64,000 nucleotides of DNA, from assembly GCA_001275005.1 (NCBI GenBank), contig JWZX01003399.1:1-64000 (forward strand), in the 5' to 3' direction. Shown one piece after another: positions 8,730-19,400 of this stretch. The position numbers were made by a program, and so were the translations under genes. Position 1 is the first letter of the stretch; every line of letters begins with the position of its first letter. The DNA comes from Chrysochromulina tobinii (lineage: Eukaryota > Haptophyta > Prymnesiales > Chrysochromulinaceae). The notes under the pieces are model-generated. The model was given only the letters and a program-made list of their open reading frames with translations, was not told where the DNA came from and searched no databases.

Positions 8730-9231
8730 GGGAGACGGAAGGGACAGGACGTGTCGACGGAGAGCGCTGCTCGTCAGCGAGATCGCCCATTTTCCCACAG
8801 AGTGCAAACCTTGACCTACTCGCCCCGACGAACAACGACAATAGTCTGCACTAATAAGCACTACTTTGAATGCCTGTCTAGTAACTCTGTATCCAAGATT
8901 TTTTGTGATGAGCGCTAAAACGAATTCCGAAACGACCTCGCCAATTCGCAACGCGAAAAAGTTGTGTTGGAGAGACCAAAAGGTGCCCACTCCCGCTGCC
9001 CATGCTGCTGCTGACGCGCGGCCTGGTGGAGGCGCGATCGATCGCTCCCGCAGGCGGCGTGCACGCACGACGCTCTGCTGAGGACTATTCTCGCAGCAGC
9101 CGCCAGCTCTCGCGCCCCGGAGACGCTGCTCCGGCACACCGCGCCGCACGCCGAAAGCGCTACGAAGGCTCTGCGCTGACTGTGTTGCCTGCCCTGTCAC
9201 CTCGCGCGCAGTAACCTAGCTTACTACAACA
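8730..9231. promoter_or_regulatory. Divergent promoter region between plastid L13 and the repeat protein
   Basis: No gene was found in these 502 bp. It must contain both promoters. The section around 8820-8960 is AT-richer than its surroundings. No defined box was recognised. Confidence 0.4.
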
Positions 9232-12200
9232 ATGGGTCGCGCTCCGAACCGTCGTGATCTTGGCGCTGAGCCCGGCCCGTATCCCACCGTGGGCGCCGCT
9301 GGAAAGGTGCAGTCGCGCAAGCCTCCGCCGCTGCCGCACGGCAAGAAGCCTCTGCCTGAGCCTATCTATGAGACTTCCTTCAAAGTGACGGGCATCGCCC
9401 CGTCCGTTCCGGACAAGCCGACGGTGCCCCCGAAGAAGAAGTCGATTGCGGGCAAGCAGACGCCAGGCATCTCGGAGGATGTGGCTGTTGGCGTTGCCTT
9501 CCTGCCGGGCAAGAAGCAGATTGACATGTCGCACGCGCAGACCGAGGGTCTCGTGCAGAACGGCAACCCTGGCATGCCGGCGCAGGTGCCCGTGCCCATG
9601 GACGCCGCGGGCAACTCGTCCGTCTCGCTCGCCGCGCACCAGGGTGTGCCGCTCGCGCAGATTGCCGACACGAGCAACTCGCGCAAGAAGAATGTCTTCA
9701 ATGGCAACCACTCGACCGTCGACTCGGTCGTCTTCGGCTGCGACATTGATGATACCAGCCACGCTGACAAGCGCGACTTCACTGGCGCGGCGGGCAACCT
9801 GTCGTCGACCGCCGACTACCACGGCATCTTCGCCGAAAACCAGTCCGAGTACGAGACGAAGAACAAGGCGTTCGCCATGCGCTCGGTCGCTGACACGCTC
9901 ATCTTCAACCGCGACACCGACGGCATGGACGCCTTCACCGACCCCCGTGACTTCGAGGGCGCTGCGGGCTCTCGCTCGGAGTCACAGGCACTCTCGGGCC
10001 TCTTCTCGGAGAAGGTGGACAAGGTGTCCTTCGAGGACATCCCGCACGCCAAGTTCGCGCCCCCCGGCCTCCGCAAGGTCGACTCGATGGGCTCGCGCGC
10101 TGAGGAGATCATCTACTGCCGCAAGGAGTCGCTGGAGGACACCGACTACATCGAGAAGCCCTACTACCAGGGCGCCGCGGGCGAGTCGTCGGTCCAGGCG
10201 GACAAGCGCCTCGCGCGTGAGCTGCTTGCGAGCAAGGTGAAGCTGAAGTCGGGCACCTCCAAGGCCGACAAGCTCATCTTCGGCCACGACCTCGACAACT
10301 CCGAGGCGGACGACGCGTACGAGGCCATGCTCTATTCGGGAGCGGGCACGCGCTCGGACATTGGCTTCAACCCGTACGACGTGACCACGCGCACGACGTC
10401 CAAGCTCACCGACTCGCAGGTGTACGGCTTCAACTGCGTCGTGGGCACCGACATCGACGGCGACAAGGTCGACGACCCGCGCGACTTCACCAACTATGCG
10501 GGCAACTCGACCAAGTACCTCTCCGAGCGCGAGATGTCGACCTTCGACATCACGAAGCGCGAGTCGGCCGTTGGCGCGGGCTCCTCGGTGGTCAACCCGT
10601 CCGAGGCGGATGAACTCATCTTCGGCGGCCGCAACCTCGACAAGTCGGGCGAGGACAAGCGCGACTTCGAAGGCGCTGCCGGCCACGGCGCGCGCCTCAA
10701 CCTGCGCAACCCATACGACATCACGACCAACCCGCCCAAGCGTCTGGCCAACCCGATCATCTCGAACCAGTCGATGGACGCGACGGCCGACAAGGTCATC
10801 TACAACCACGAGGTGGGCGGCAAGGACAAGATTTCGGTCCCCTACTCGGGCTCCATTGTCGACATGCGCTCCATGGAAGGCGAGTTCGCGGGCAAGCGCG
10901 GCGCGCTCCTCGACAAGAAGAGCGAGCAGGAGCGCCAGGCGGAGCGCGTGTACAAGCACCTCGTCGCTGAGAAGGGCTTCGACCTGATCCGCGGCGAGCA
11001 CTCGTCCATTGTGCCCGGCCTGATCGCGCAGAACGCGTCAAAGTTCATTGGAACGGCTGGTGTTACCTCGGCCGATCTCGACTACCGCAAGGCCGAGGAT
11101 CACAAGCGCGCGGCTGAGCAGATCCGCGACATGGTGCCCGACCCGAACCAACCGCCGGGCGAGAAGGAGATCAAGCCGGCGCGCAAGGCCGAGTACGCTC
11201 GCATGCACAAGTCCACAACCGGCCAGGTCGTCTTCATGCGCAAGATCTCGGACAAGGACGACGGCCAGGGCAACATCGAGCTCGACAACTCGTTGTACGA
11301 GGGCCACGCGGGCCTCACCTCGGACAAGCTCGCCAACCTCAAGATGGCGGACATCTCTGCCGCGGAGGAGTGGGGCCTGGGCCACGTGCCCGAGGGTGTC
11401 CACATGGGTGCCGCAGGCCGCATCGGCTCGACAGCCGAGTACGAGGCCAAGTCTCGCCGCGCGATCGTCGAGAATGCCCACGGCGACGAGGTCGCCGGCA
11501 TCGACAAGGCCGCGCTCGCCTTTGACTACACGCACATTGAGGAGGATGTGGCGCAGAGGGCTATTGCCAAGGACGCGAAGCTGCGCTCGATGGGCACGGT
11601 CGCCGCGCGCGCCGCCTTCCGCCACCACTCGCAGTCCGAGCGCGTCGGCCAGGTCGTCTTCGGCCAGAAGCCAATGGCCGACCCGAGCGGCGGCTTCGGC
11701 AACGCGTGGGGCGTGGGCGAGCACGACCGCCTCACGGACGCGTCATACCTGCGCGGCACGATCACCGCGGCGAACGAGGAGCACTTCGAGACTGCGGCGG
11801 GTCTCTCGTCGCCCGATGTGTACCACGATCTGCAGCATAAGCTCGACGACAAGCCGGCTAAGCCACGCCTGCACATGATGTCCGACGTGGACGAGGTCGT
11901 CTTCGGCCACGACGTGGACATGTCGTCGCAGTACGAGCACATCCGCACCAAGATCACAGGTGCGGGCAAGAACTCGAAGGCCATCGTCGAGGACAAGCAC
12001 TGGCGCCGCCGCGATGTGGCGCGCGCCGACAACGCGGGCACTGTCGACGACGTCGTCTTCCACCACGATGTCGACTACACCGACAAGATGTCCTCGGCCG
12101 CCTCGCAGCACTTGTACCAGAACGCGGCGGGCGCCTCGTCGGCGGCCATCCTCACCAACCTGCACCTCAACGATCCGGGCTCGCGCATGCACTACCCGAT

Positions 12201-13530
12201 CGAGTTCACCAAGCCCGGACAGCACTCGACCGGCAACGAGGAGTCCGTGGACGAAGTGGTCTTCAACCACGACATGGACCTCTCTGGCTCCGACTCGGCC
12301 GACGGCGTCGTCTTCAAGATCACGGACGAGAATCGCCACCTCGTCGAGGGCGCGTCAGGCAACAAGTCCGCGCAACTCGCGGCGCACAAGATCGAGATGC
12401 AGCGCAAGCTCAAGGTGCCCGTGTACGACCAGACCCGCGCCCAGGTCGACGAGATCTTGTACGGCAAGGACCTCGACCCGCGCACCTACACGGAGGCGGA
12501 CATCGAGAAGCTGCAGCTCGGTGCGGCCGGCAAGTCTTCGGTCACCAAGGAGCTTGAGGTGCGCTCCGAGTCGAAGAAGATGGTCCCGCACGAGTACGGC
12601 TACGCGGTGAACCTCGTCTTCCCCGAGGACGAGGGCCTGCAGACCACGAAGATCTCGGAGGTGCAGGGTAACATCGACCACGACGCGTGGCAGTCGATGC
12701 AGATGTCGGCCGGCAATTCATCAGTGCACAACGCGCACCTCAAGCACCGCGAGCTCGAGTACGTGGACGGACAGAAGGGCTCTCGCAAGGCGCGCGGCTC
12801 ACCCCGCGACGCCCCCGGAGCCGCCGGCAAGAAGATTGGCAAGGAGTCGGCGCTCATGCAGACCAAGAAGTCGGCGGCTGCGGCCGCCTCGGGGCCCGGC
12901 ATGAAGGAGGCTCGTCCCTTCGGCAAGGCCTCGGGCCTGCGCTCGCAGTCCGATTCCGAGGGCGTTGCGTCCGTGCTAGGCTCGCCAAAGAAGCAGCCGT
13001 CGACCGCGTACGAGCTCGCGCTCGCCGAGGGCCGCGCGCTGCTGACTAACCCGTACACGCACCAGTCCGCGGTCGAGGACGGCTTCGGCGGCGGCCTGGA
13101 CGGTGGCCTGGGCGGCCCCAAGCTGTATACATCCGAGTACCGCGCGGCGACGCTCGACGACACGACAACCGGCCTCGATGGCGGCGTGGCCGCGGGCAAG
13201 ATGACCAAGAGCCGCACGGGCTACACGCCGCCCAAGTACGGCGTGGGCGACGCGGCGGGCAACTACCGCAAGGAGCGCATGTTGGTGCACAAGAGCCGGC
13301 CCGAGGCGCAGTTCGGCGCGCCCCCACCCTTCGGCGTCGACCCGGTGGTTCCGGCGGCCACCCAGGCCCGCTTCTCGATCTCATCGGCCACCATTGGCGG
13401 CAACAAGCAGGAGCGCATCATCGACTACCAGGTCCGCGAGGAGCCGCCGCGTTTGGGCGCCCCTGCCGCCAACGCTATCGTCGCCGCCGGCCAGCGCCCC
13501 CTCATCCCCGTGGGTGCGCGCAAGATCTAA
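9232..13530 (+). CDS. Large tandem-repeat protein with V-D-E-V-V-F-G-H-D-V-D and G-A-A-G motifs
   Basis: A 1432-residue protein in one exon, not assigned to a named family. It is built of about 12-14 degenerate units of 70-90 residues. Each unit has a hydrophobic/acidic strand such as VDSVVFGCDIDD, ADKLIFGHDLDN, ADELIFGGRNLDKS, VDEVVFGHDVDMS, VDDVVFHHDVDYT and VDEVVFNHDMDLS. Each is followed some 15-25 residues later by a turn such as FTGAAGNLSS, FEGAAGSRSE, YQGAAGESSV or YQNAAGASSA. The N-terminus is Pro/Lys rich and the last ~150 residues are basic and Gly-rich. There is no signal peptide or membrane helix. Codon usage is strongly C/G-ending, suggesting high expression. A cytoskeletal or axonemal scaffold role is only a guess. 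A much shorter protein with one similar unit is encoded at 39285-39902. Confidence 0.85.
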   Translation: MGRAPNRRDLGAEPGPYPTVGAAGKVQSRKPPPLPHGKKPLPEPIYETSFKVTGIAPSVPDKPTVPPKKKSIAGKQTPGISEDVAVGVAFLPGKKQIDMSHAQTEGLVQNGNPGMPAQVPVPMDAAGNSSVSLAAHQGVPLAQIADTSNSRKKNVFNGNHSTVDSVVFGCDIDDTSHADKRDFTGAAGNLSSTADYHGIFAENQSEYETKNKAFAMRSVADTLIFNRDTDGMDAFTDPRDFEGAAGSRSESQALSGLFSEKVDKVSFEDIPHAKFAPPGLRKVDSMGSRAEEIIYCRKESLEDTDYIEKPYYQGAAGESSVQADKRLARELLASKVKLKSGTSKADKLIFGHDLDNSEADDAYEAMLYSGAGTRSDIGFNPYDVTTRTTSKLTDSQVYGFNCVVGTDIDGDKVDDPRDFTNYAGNSTKYLSEREMSTFDITKRESAVGAGSSVVNPSEADELIFGGRNLDKSGEDKRDFEGAAGHGARLNLRNPYDITTNPPKRLANPIISNQSMDATADKVIYNHEVGGKDKISVPYSGSIVDMRSMEGEFAGKRGALLDKKSEQERQAERVYKHLVAEKGFDLIRGEHSSIVPGLIAQNASKFIGTAGVTSADLDYRKAEDHKRAAEQIRDMVPDPNQPPGEKEIKPARKAEYARMHKSTTGQVVFMRKISDKDDGQGNIELDNSLYEGHAGLTSDKLANLKMADISAAEEWGLGHVPEGVHMGAAGRIGSTAEYEAKSRRAIVENAHGDEVAGIDKAALAFDYTHIEEDVAQRAIAKDAKLRSMGTVAARAAFRHHSQSERVGQVVFGQKPMADPSGGFGNAWGVGEHDRLTDASYLRGTITAANEEHFETAAGLSSPDVYHDLQHKLDDKPAKPRLHMMSDVDEVVFGHDVDMSSQYEHIRTKITGAGKNSKAIVEDKHWRRRDVARADNAGTVDDVVFHHDVDYTDKMSSAASQHLYQNAAGASSAAILTNLHLNDPGSRMHYPIEFTKPGQHSTGNEESVDEVVFNHDMDLSGSDSADGVVFKITDENRHLVEGASGNKSAQLAAHKIEMQRKLKVPVYDQTRAQVDEILYGKDLDPRTYTEADIEKLQLGAAGKSSVTKELEVRSESKKMVPHEYGYAVNLVFPEDEGLQTTKISEVQGNIDHDAWQSMQMSAGNSSVHNAHLKHRELEYVDGQKGSRKARGSPRDAPGAAGKKIGKESALMQTKKSAAAAASGPGMKEARPFGKASGLRSQSDSEGVASVLGSPKKQPSTAYELALAEGRALLTNPYTHQSAVEDGFGGGLDGGLGGPKLYTSEYRAATLDDTTTGLDGGVAAGKMTKSRTGYTPPKYGVGDAAGNYRKERMLVHKSRPEAQFGAPPPFGVDPVVPAATQARFSISSATIGGNKQERIIDYQVREEPPRLGAPAANAIVAAGQRPLIPVGARKI

Positions 13531-13892
13531 GCCGTGGCGCCGCTTATCGTATTGGACGGCGCGGGTGCGCCCTCGGACGCATGACGAGACGCACACGCGC
13601 TGTGCAAAGTGTGACCAGCATGAGATGACAGAGGTGTGTCGATGGACGGCTCTCTTTGTGTCTGGGGCGCGGGTGCGTCTCGCGTCTACATGGGTGGTTG
13701 CGTGAGAGAGTTGAGATTCGTTCTTGTGTGGCTAGCGCGCGTGATGTGCATACTTAATCAGTCAGTGTGGAATCAGTCAGTCTACTGAGTGCATCCACGA
13801 CGCACGCGAGCAACCCCCTTAGCGCCCCCACCGCCCCCATAGGAACTCAACTCAACGAGAGACTCCCCCGAGCGCACCGGAGCAGTCCATTC
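13531..13892. other. Intergenic, no gene seen
   Basis: The frame of the next gene is open upstream to 13767, but its first start-like codon is GTG, so this stretch is treated as 5' flank or an unresolved N-terminal extension. Confidence 0.4.
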
Positions 13893-14813
13893 ATGCGCGA
13901 CATCACGGACACGAGCGGCTGCGCGACCCGCGCGAGCGCCTGTATCGCGCGAGCGCACCAAAGCACGCATTCGCGTTCGCAGTGGTCGCGAGCCGGCTTC
14001 CGTGCCGCGAGGCGGTGCACAGTGGCGGCAGAATTTCCCTGGGATATCGAGCAGCTTTTGCGCCGATGCGCGAAGCCTGAGCCTCTGCCTATGGGCGGCA
14101 AAATCCTTCGCAATGCACTGACGGAGTCCGAACAGCGCTGCTTATACGCGCTCCTGCTTGCCATGGCCGTGCCTGACTCGGGCGAGGTCATGGGGCTGCG
14201 TTTGACCGCCCAGCCCGCGGACTTTGAGGCACACAACCCCGATAACCGGCCACAACCACTATTGACGTGGGTGCACCCATACACGAGAGAGAGTAATGCG
14301 CGCGAGCGGCCGACGCGTCTCCTCGCATGGGCTGAGCAGCTCATGCATAAGCTCGCGCCGGCGAGCCGAGCGCAAGTCGTCGATTCGATGCTGGCGCAAA
14401 TGTACGCAATTGGGGGTAGCTTGCTCAAGCATCGCGATGAGGACCTGAGCTGGGGGCTCGGCGTGTCTCTGGGCTGCGCAGCCGAATTCGACTGCCTACC
14501 CGACGAGGATGAGGCGCAGCGCATCATCATCCGGTCGGGTGACATCCTCATCGGCGACTTCGGCCTTTTGCCACATGCTGTGCGCGTGCCAGTGTCGGCG
14601 CCGCCCAGCTGGTGGCGCAATGTGGATCACTTTGGCAACAAGATGCGCTGCAATGTGCTCTTCCGCCAGGCTCTTACCGCGGAGCAGCAGGTAGCGCTCA
14701 CCGAGCAGCGCGCTCGCGCTGTGTACGGCATGTCGCTCGCCGAGTTACGCGAGCGCACAGGCCACGACAACGCGTACCTCGCTGTGCATCTTCGACATGC
14801 AGCCGTTGAGTAA
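13893..14813 (+). CDS. AlkB-family 2-oxoglutarate/Fe(II) dioxygenase
   Basis: Probable oxidative demethylase of nucleic acids (or protein) of the AlkB/ALKBH family; 306 residues from the ATG at 13893. The core has MLAQMYAIGGSLLKHRDED, in which H-x-D supplies two iron ligands. It is followed by LGVSLGCAAEFDC, the strand RSGDILIGDFGLLPHAV with the distal His ligand, and MRCNVLFRQ, matching the R-x-N-x-x-x-R pair that binds 2-oxoglutarate. All key residues are present. The N-terminus is Arg/Ser rich and could target an organelle. The ALKBH subtype is unclear; the spacing suits ALKBH1-like or bacterial AlkB-like proteins, and the substrate is not predictable here. Confidence 0.85.
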   Translation: MRDITDTSGCATRASACIARAHQSTHSRSQWSRAGFRAARRCTVAAEFPWDIEQLLRRCAKPEPLPMGGKILRNALTESEQRCLYALLLAMAVPDSGEVMGLRLTAQPADFEAHNPDNRPQPLLTWVHPYTRESNARERPTRLLAWAEQLMHKLAPASRAQVVDSMLAQMYAIGGSLLKHRDEDLSWGLGVSLGCAAEFDCLPDEDEAQRIIIRSGDILIGDFGLLPHAVRVPVSAPPSWWRNVDHFGNKMRCNVLFRQALTAEQQVALTEQRARAVYGMSLAELRERTGHDNAYLAVHLRHAAVE

Positions 14814-15371
14814 GAGAAGGAGTTTTCCGGCTCTTAGGCAGCGGAAACGACATGCGTATTTTTGGCAGCACCTGAGACTTCCCAGAGTTTAAGATTCCAG
14901 TCTGTTCTCGTTCACCGTCAACGAGATGTCCTCGACGCGTGAACAGGGGCATGGACCATGGTAATCCTCGCTTAATCCGTCGCGTGATCCGTCGCCGGGT
15001 CCAGGCTCCAGCGCGCCACGGTTCAATACATATTCAATACTTTTTTTAGTACTTTTTAGCTCGATAGTCCGCAATGAACGCGTCTGTGCGGAACGTGTAC
15101 GTCGGTGGGTGTTGTGAGATTCTTCCTCTGAAGCGTTCTGTGTCGGAAGTTTCATGAGATCATGACCCACCCCTCTTGTGACTTGTCGCGCTGCGCTAGT
15201 ACGGGCACATGTAGTATTCCTACGCGTTCACATCGCGAGCATGAGAATGAAGCGGTTTGTGTGAACGTGTCCTTGGAGTTTGTGTGAACGTGTGCGTGGT
15301 TGTGTTTTTGTGTTTTCTTGAACGTGTGATTGTACATGATGTATGAATGTGAATGAACGCGTGGGCCTGAG
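14814..15371. other. Intergenic region upstream of RPB9, no gene seen
   Basis: This is a T/G-rich stretch with repeated gaacgtgt words (about 15255-15330) shortly before the RPB9 start. It may be a promoter, but no function is shown. Confidence 0.45.
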
Positions 15372-15996
15372 ATGGTAGGCGTCGTGGCGCGTGAGCTCGC
15401 GCTTGCAGCGGTTCAGCCGCCGGCGCCCGCGGCGCGCTTAAACATGGTGTTGCGCTGCCGAGGCGGCGGCGGCAACGATCGCATCCCCGGGCAGGAAGAG
15501 GTCCTCGAGTACACATCGACGGGCCGCCGCCCGCGCATCCAATACAATTCCGATCCAGGCCGTCAAACGCCCTTCTGGCTGTGCCCTGAGTGCGGCAATA
15601 TGCTTTATCCCAAGGAGAACGCTGCGACCAAGACGCTCCAGCGCGTGTGCCGCAACTGCCAGCACACAGACGCGGCCGAAAGGAACCTCGTCTTCGTTAA
15701 CGACCAGCGGCCACCAAACGTCTCCGCAGAGGTGACCGCCGATGTGACGAAGGACCCGACGCTGCCGCGCACCCACCAATGCCTCTGCACCAACTGCCAG
15801 CACACCGAGGCGGTCTTCTTCCAGGCAGTCACACGCGGTGACGAGGGAATGAAGCTCATCTTCATGTGCACCAAGTGCGCGAACACATCCCCCCTGCCCC
15901 CAACCCAACCTTCGCCCGTGGCGATGAATGGCACGCTGCTGACGCGAGTGTTCCTGACGTGTGCCCTGCAGGTGTGCGTACCGATGGGTGCAATAG
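15372..15996 (+). CDS. RPB9: RNA polymerase II subunit RPB9, two exons
   Basis: Small zinc-ribbon subunit of Pol II involved in start-site selection, fidelity and TFIIS response. Exons are 15372-15874 and 15972-15996, giving 175 residues. The first ribbon is FWLCPECGNMLYPKENAATK with CRNC. The second is CTNCQHTEAVFFQAVTRGDE ending MCTK|CAYRWVQ, the family's C-G/A-x-R-W end. The second exon encodes only eight residues after the split Lys codon; without it the last zinc ligand is lost. The intron begins GTGCGCGAAC and exon 2 begins GTGTGCGTAC, a near direct repeat. The first ATG gives a ~50-residue extension over usual RPB9 (125 aa); a second ATG at 15444 would shorten it. Confidence 0.93.
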
Positions 15997-16471
15997 CGCG
16001 CGCGTTGCGACCTGACTTCACCTTGTCTAGGTGACACGCAAGGAACACTTGGCGAGCACGTCCGATCGAGCTCGCGTGCAACTGCGGACCCTCGCCCCGC
16101 GTGCTTTTCGCGTACCATGGAGTTCTCGTCACGTGTCACTCAGTTTGAACTCAGGGTATGAGGATTGTGTGGAAATCCACATAGTAATCCCTCCCCTGGA
16201 CCCTCCCGTCGTCCCGTGGGTCATAGGAATAATCACTATTATCGACTACCATGAAAGTAAGAATGGGATTTAGTTTCCGTGGGCCAACGCGGCTCGACGT
16301 GTTCTGTAGAGTGCCGCCTTCGTTGCCTGCATTGTGTTGTGTGAGGTACATGCAAGCGAAGGGGGGTGACCCTATGTGGGACTTGTCTCGCCCCCGCGGG
16401 TCGCTTTGTTCGCTTGCAGCCCGCGCGGCGGCGGAGATCCGAGCGCGCGCAGACCGACGGCAAAGCTTAAG
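15997..16471. other. Intergenic region between RPB9 and the chromatin reader, no gene seen
   Basis: The next gene's frame is open back to 16376 but begins with GTG; its first ATG is at 16472. No other coding sign was found. Confidence 0.45.
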
Positions 16472-19400
16472 ATGATCCCAGGGTTTCAACGCAAGGACCA
16501 TGCATCAGTGCCAGACCCAGCGCCTGCGCACTGGCGCTGGAATTTTGCGTCTTTGGCCTCAGCGCCTGTGCCAGTGCCAGTGGCGGCACTTCAGCCAGCA
16601 CCTGAGATGGATGCCACTGCTAGCAGGCCAACGTCAGAAGCCGCCATCGTCACCGCCGCCGCCGCCGCTGCCGTAGCCCATGCCACCGTAGTCGCCGGAA
16701 TCGCTCATCATTTCGCCGACCATCATCCCGCCGAGGAATCCCATGCCGGACCCCATCGCCACCGAGCCGACAGTGTTGCAGCCGCGGTCGTAGTACCCCG
16801 GGAGCACTTGGTCGCAGCGGGGTCGGACAGCGATGAGGATGAGCTACCCCTCAACAGCAGCCGCTCGCGACCATGCATGAGCTTCTCACCGCCTGCCCAG
16901 ATCGCCGCCTCGAGCGTGGATCCCAGGGCCAACGGGTCCCCTGTCCGAGCTCACGACTCCGGTTCTGATTCGGACGACGTCGAGGACGACGGCGACATCC
17001 CGCTTAGGACGACGATCACGCCCCCGCTGGGGGTGGAGGAAGAGAAGCGCAAGCGAGCAGCAGCGGCAGCACCGGCGGTGCCACCTGCTCCCGGGCCCAA
17101 TGTGTCCCCTGTCCGAGCTCACGACTCCTGTTCTGATTCGGACGACGTCGAGGACGACGGCGACATCCCGCTTAAGACGACGATCACGCCCCCGCTGGAG
17201 ATGGAGGAGAAGAAGCGCAAGCGAGCAGCAGCGGCAGCACCGACGGTGCCTCCTTGGCGCAGCGGTGGCGCTGCGGCGGTGGTGGAGATGCTGCGCCAAG
17301 GGAGTCCCTCGGTGCGCGGCAAGAAGGCACGCGTGTCCTCCAGCCTGCAGCACGCCGGCGGGCTTGGCATCGGCGACGCAGCTTCGGCCTTGAAGTTGAC
17401 CGCTCCAACGAAGCTAGTCGAGGAGGTCGACTGCCCGGAGCTCGGGTGCCCGGAGCTCGGGATGGGCTGGCGGTGCATCTTGAAGAAACGCACTGGCGAA
17501 AAGCACGTAGACAAGTACTACATCGGACCGGACGGCACGCAGTATAACTCGCGCGTCAAGGCTTCCCAGCGCGCCTCCGAAGATGTTGCGACCTGGGTTC
17601 AGTGTGATAAATGTGACAAGTGGCGCTCGATGCCGACGGGCTGGAAGTGCCCCGCCGTATCGAGCTCAAGGACGCTCTCCTTCGAGTGCAAGCAGCACCC
17701 GAACAGAGAGCTTGCCTCGTGCGAGGCGCCAGAGGAGGAGTTCGAAGGCGCATGGAGCTACGGCGCCGATGAGCTCGACAAGCGCGCGGCGAGTGCGCGC
17801 GCGCAAGCTGAGGCTGAGGGTCTCGTCCTTAAGCCCTCGCCGGGTGCAGCGGCTGGCGCCAGCTCGACTTCGAGTCGCTTCCTTCACGTGCAGCTGGTGC
17901 GCAGCAAGAGCGGCGAGCCGTTCCGTGCAAAGGTGCCGCTCGGCGCGAGCCTGCCCGCACAGACCCTCGGCCACTTTCCGAGTGCAGACGAGGCCGCCCT
18001 CGCGGTCGCGCGCTTCCAGCAGCTTCTCGATCCAACAGGCGTGCATGCGGCCAAGCTGGTCGGCACGACGATCGAGGTCTATTGGCCAATGGATGCGATG
18101 TGGTATTCGGCGGTTGTGGAGCGGGTGCTGTCCGACGGCGCGGTGGACGTCAGCTACGTGTCCGACGGCATGAGCGAGGCGCTCTACCTGTGCAGCGAGT
18201 GCTGGCACCGCTCGTGCGACGCGCGCGAGGACACTAAGCAGCGGGGTGGGGCCAATGGCAGCGGGATGGGTGCCACTAAGCAGCCCCGCTGCGGAGTCTG
18301 CGTCGGCTGCAATGCCACGAATTGCGGGAAGTGCAAGAATTGCCTTGAAATGCCGGAACTCGGTGGCACTGGCAACCTGCGGCAGGCCTGCATTGAGCGC
18401 TGCATTGAGCGCAGGTGCGTGGAGATCTCGAGGACCAAAGCGGCCAAGGTTGTGATCGACCAGCTCAAGACTGCAGCCGACGTCCATGCGCAGGCGCTGC
18501 TCGAGGGGCTCGAGCTGCTCCGCGACAACAAGCCGAACAGCAGCAGCGGCTACCTCAACGTGTCACGCCATGGCAAGACGTCCTTCAAGGCGACCGTGAA
18601 CATGCCGATGGAGGAGGAGAAGAGTAGCGAAGGGAAGCTTGTGGGGAAGGTGAAGACGCTTGTACGGAGTGAACTGGGCAGCTTTCGAATGGCCGAACAA
18701 GCGGCGCTTCTAGCCGCGCGCTGGCGGGCCGCCAGGCTTGAGGTCGTCAGGATCGCCGCTGCGGCAGCGCTGCAGACCATGGAGGAGCGCGAGCTGTTGC
18801 AGGCGGCGTGGGAGGAGGCGCGGGCAGCAGAGGCGCGGGCGGCAGAGGCGAGAGCAGCGAAGGCCAAGGCACGGGCGGAGGCAGAGGCGAAGGCCAAGGC
18901 GGAGGCAGAGGAGGCAAAGGCGGCAGAGGCACGGGCGGCAGAGGCAAGAGCAGCGAAGGCGGCAAAGGCGAAGGCGAAGGCGGACTCTTCCGAGCGCTCC
19001 GATAAGTTACTCGCGACACTCATTGAGTACCTCGAGAACTGCGGCGGCTCGGCGGAGATGATCGCTGGCTGGTACATCAAGACCGAACTCCGGAAGGAGG
19101 GCGCAACTGGACGCACCTGTGACTCGTACTTCATCACTCCGCAAGTGAGCGGGAGCGCAGCGCCGTCGTGCGCACAGCCCTCGCGCGCACAGCCCTGCAG
19201 GCCAAAATCAAGCCTCACGCGCCGCCCAACCCTGCCCCCACCTGCGCAGGGCAAGCGCTTCCGCTCTCGCGCAGAGGTCGCGCGCTATTTCAACCTGGAA
19301 GCCGCTCCCGGTTCGACGCTGCCGCCGCCGATGCGTCGGCATGTGCCGCCGCTAGGCATCGAGAAGACCGACGTTCACATGCCCACCTCGTCAAATGAGG

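Noticed and set aside
8730-9200. N-terminal extension of plastid L13 along the open frame
   Set aside because: Composition lacks coding character and a good signal peptide with AFAP site begins at the ATG at 8729.
9982-12681. Long open frames antisense to the repeat protein
   Set aside because: They arise from the strong C/G third-position bias of the plus-strand gene and encode Arg/Val/Leu-rich shadows with no domain.
13767-13892. Extension of the AlkB-like protein upstream
   Set aside because: The extended frame begins with GTG; the first ATG is at 13893.
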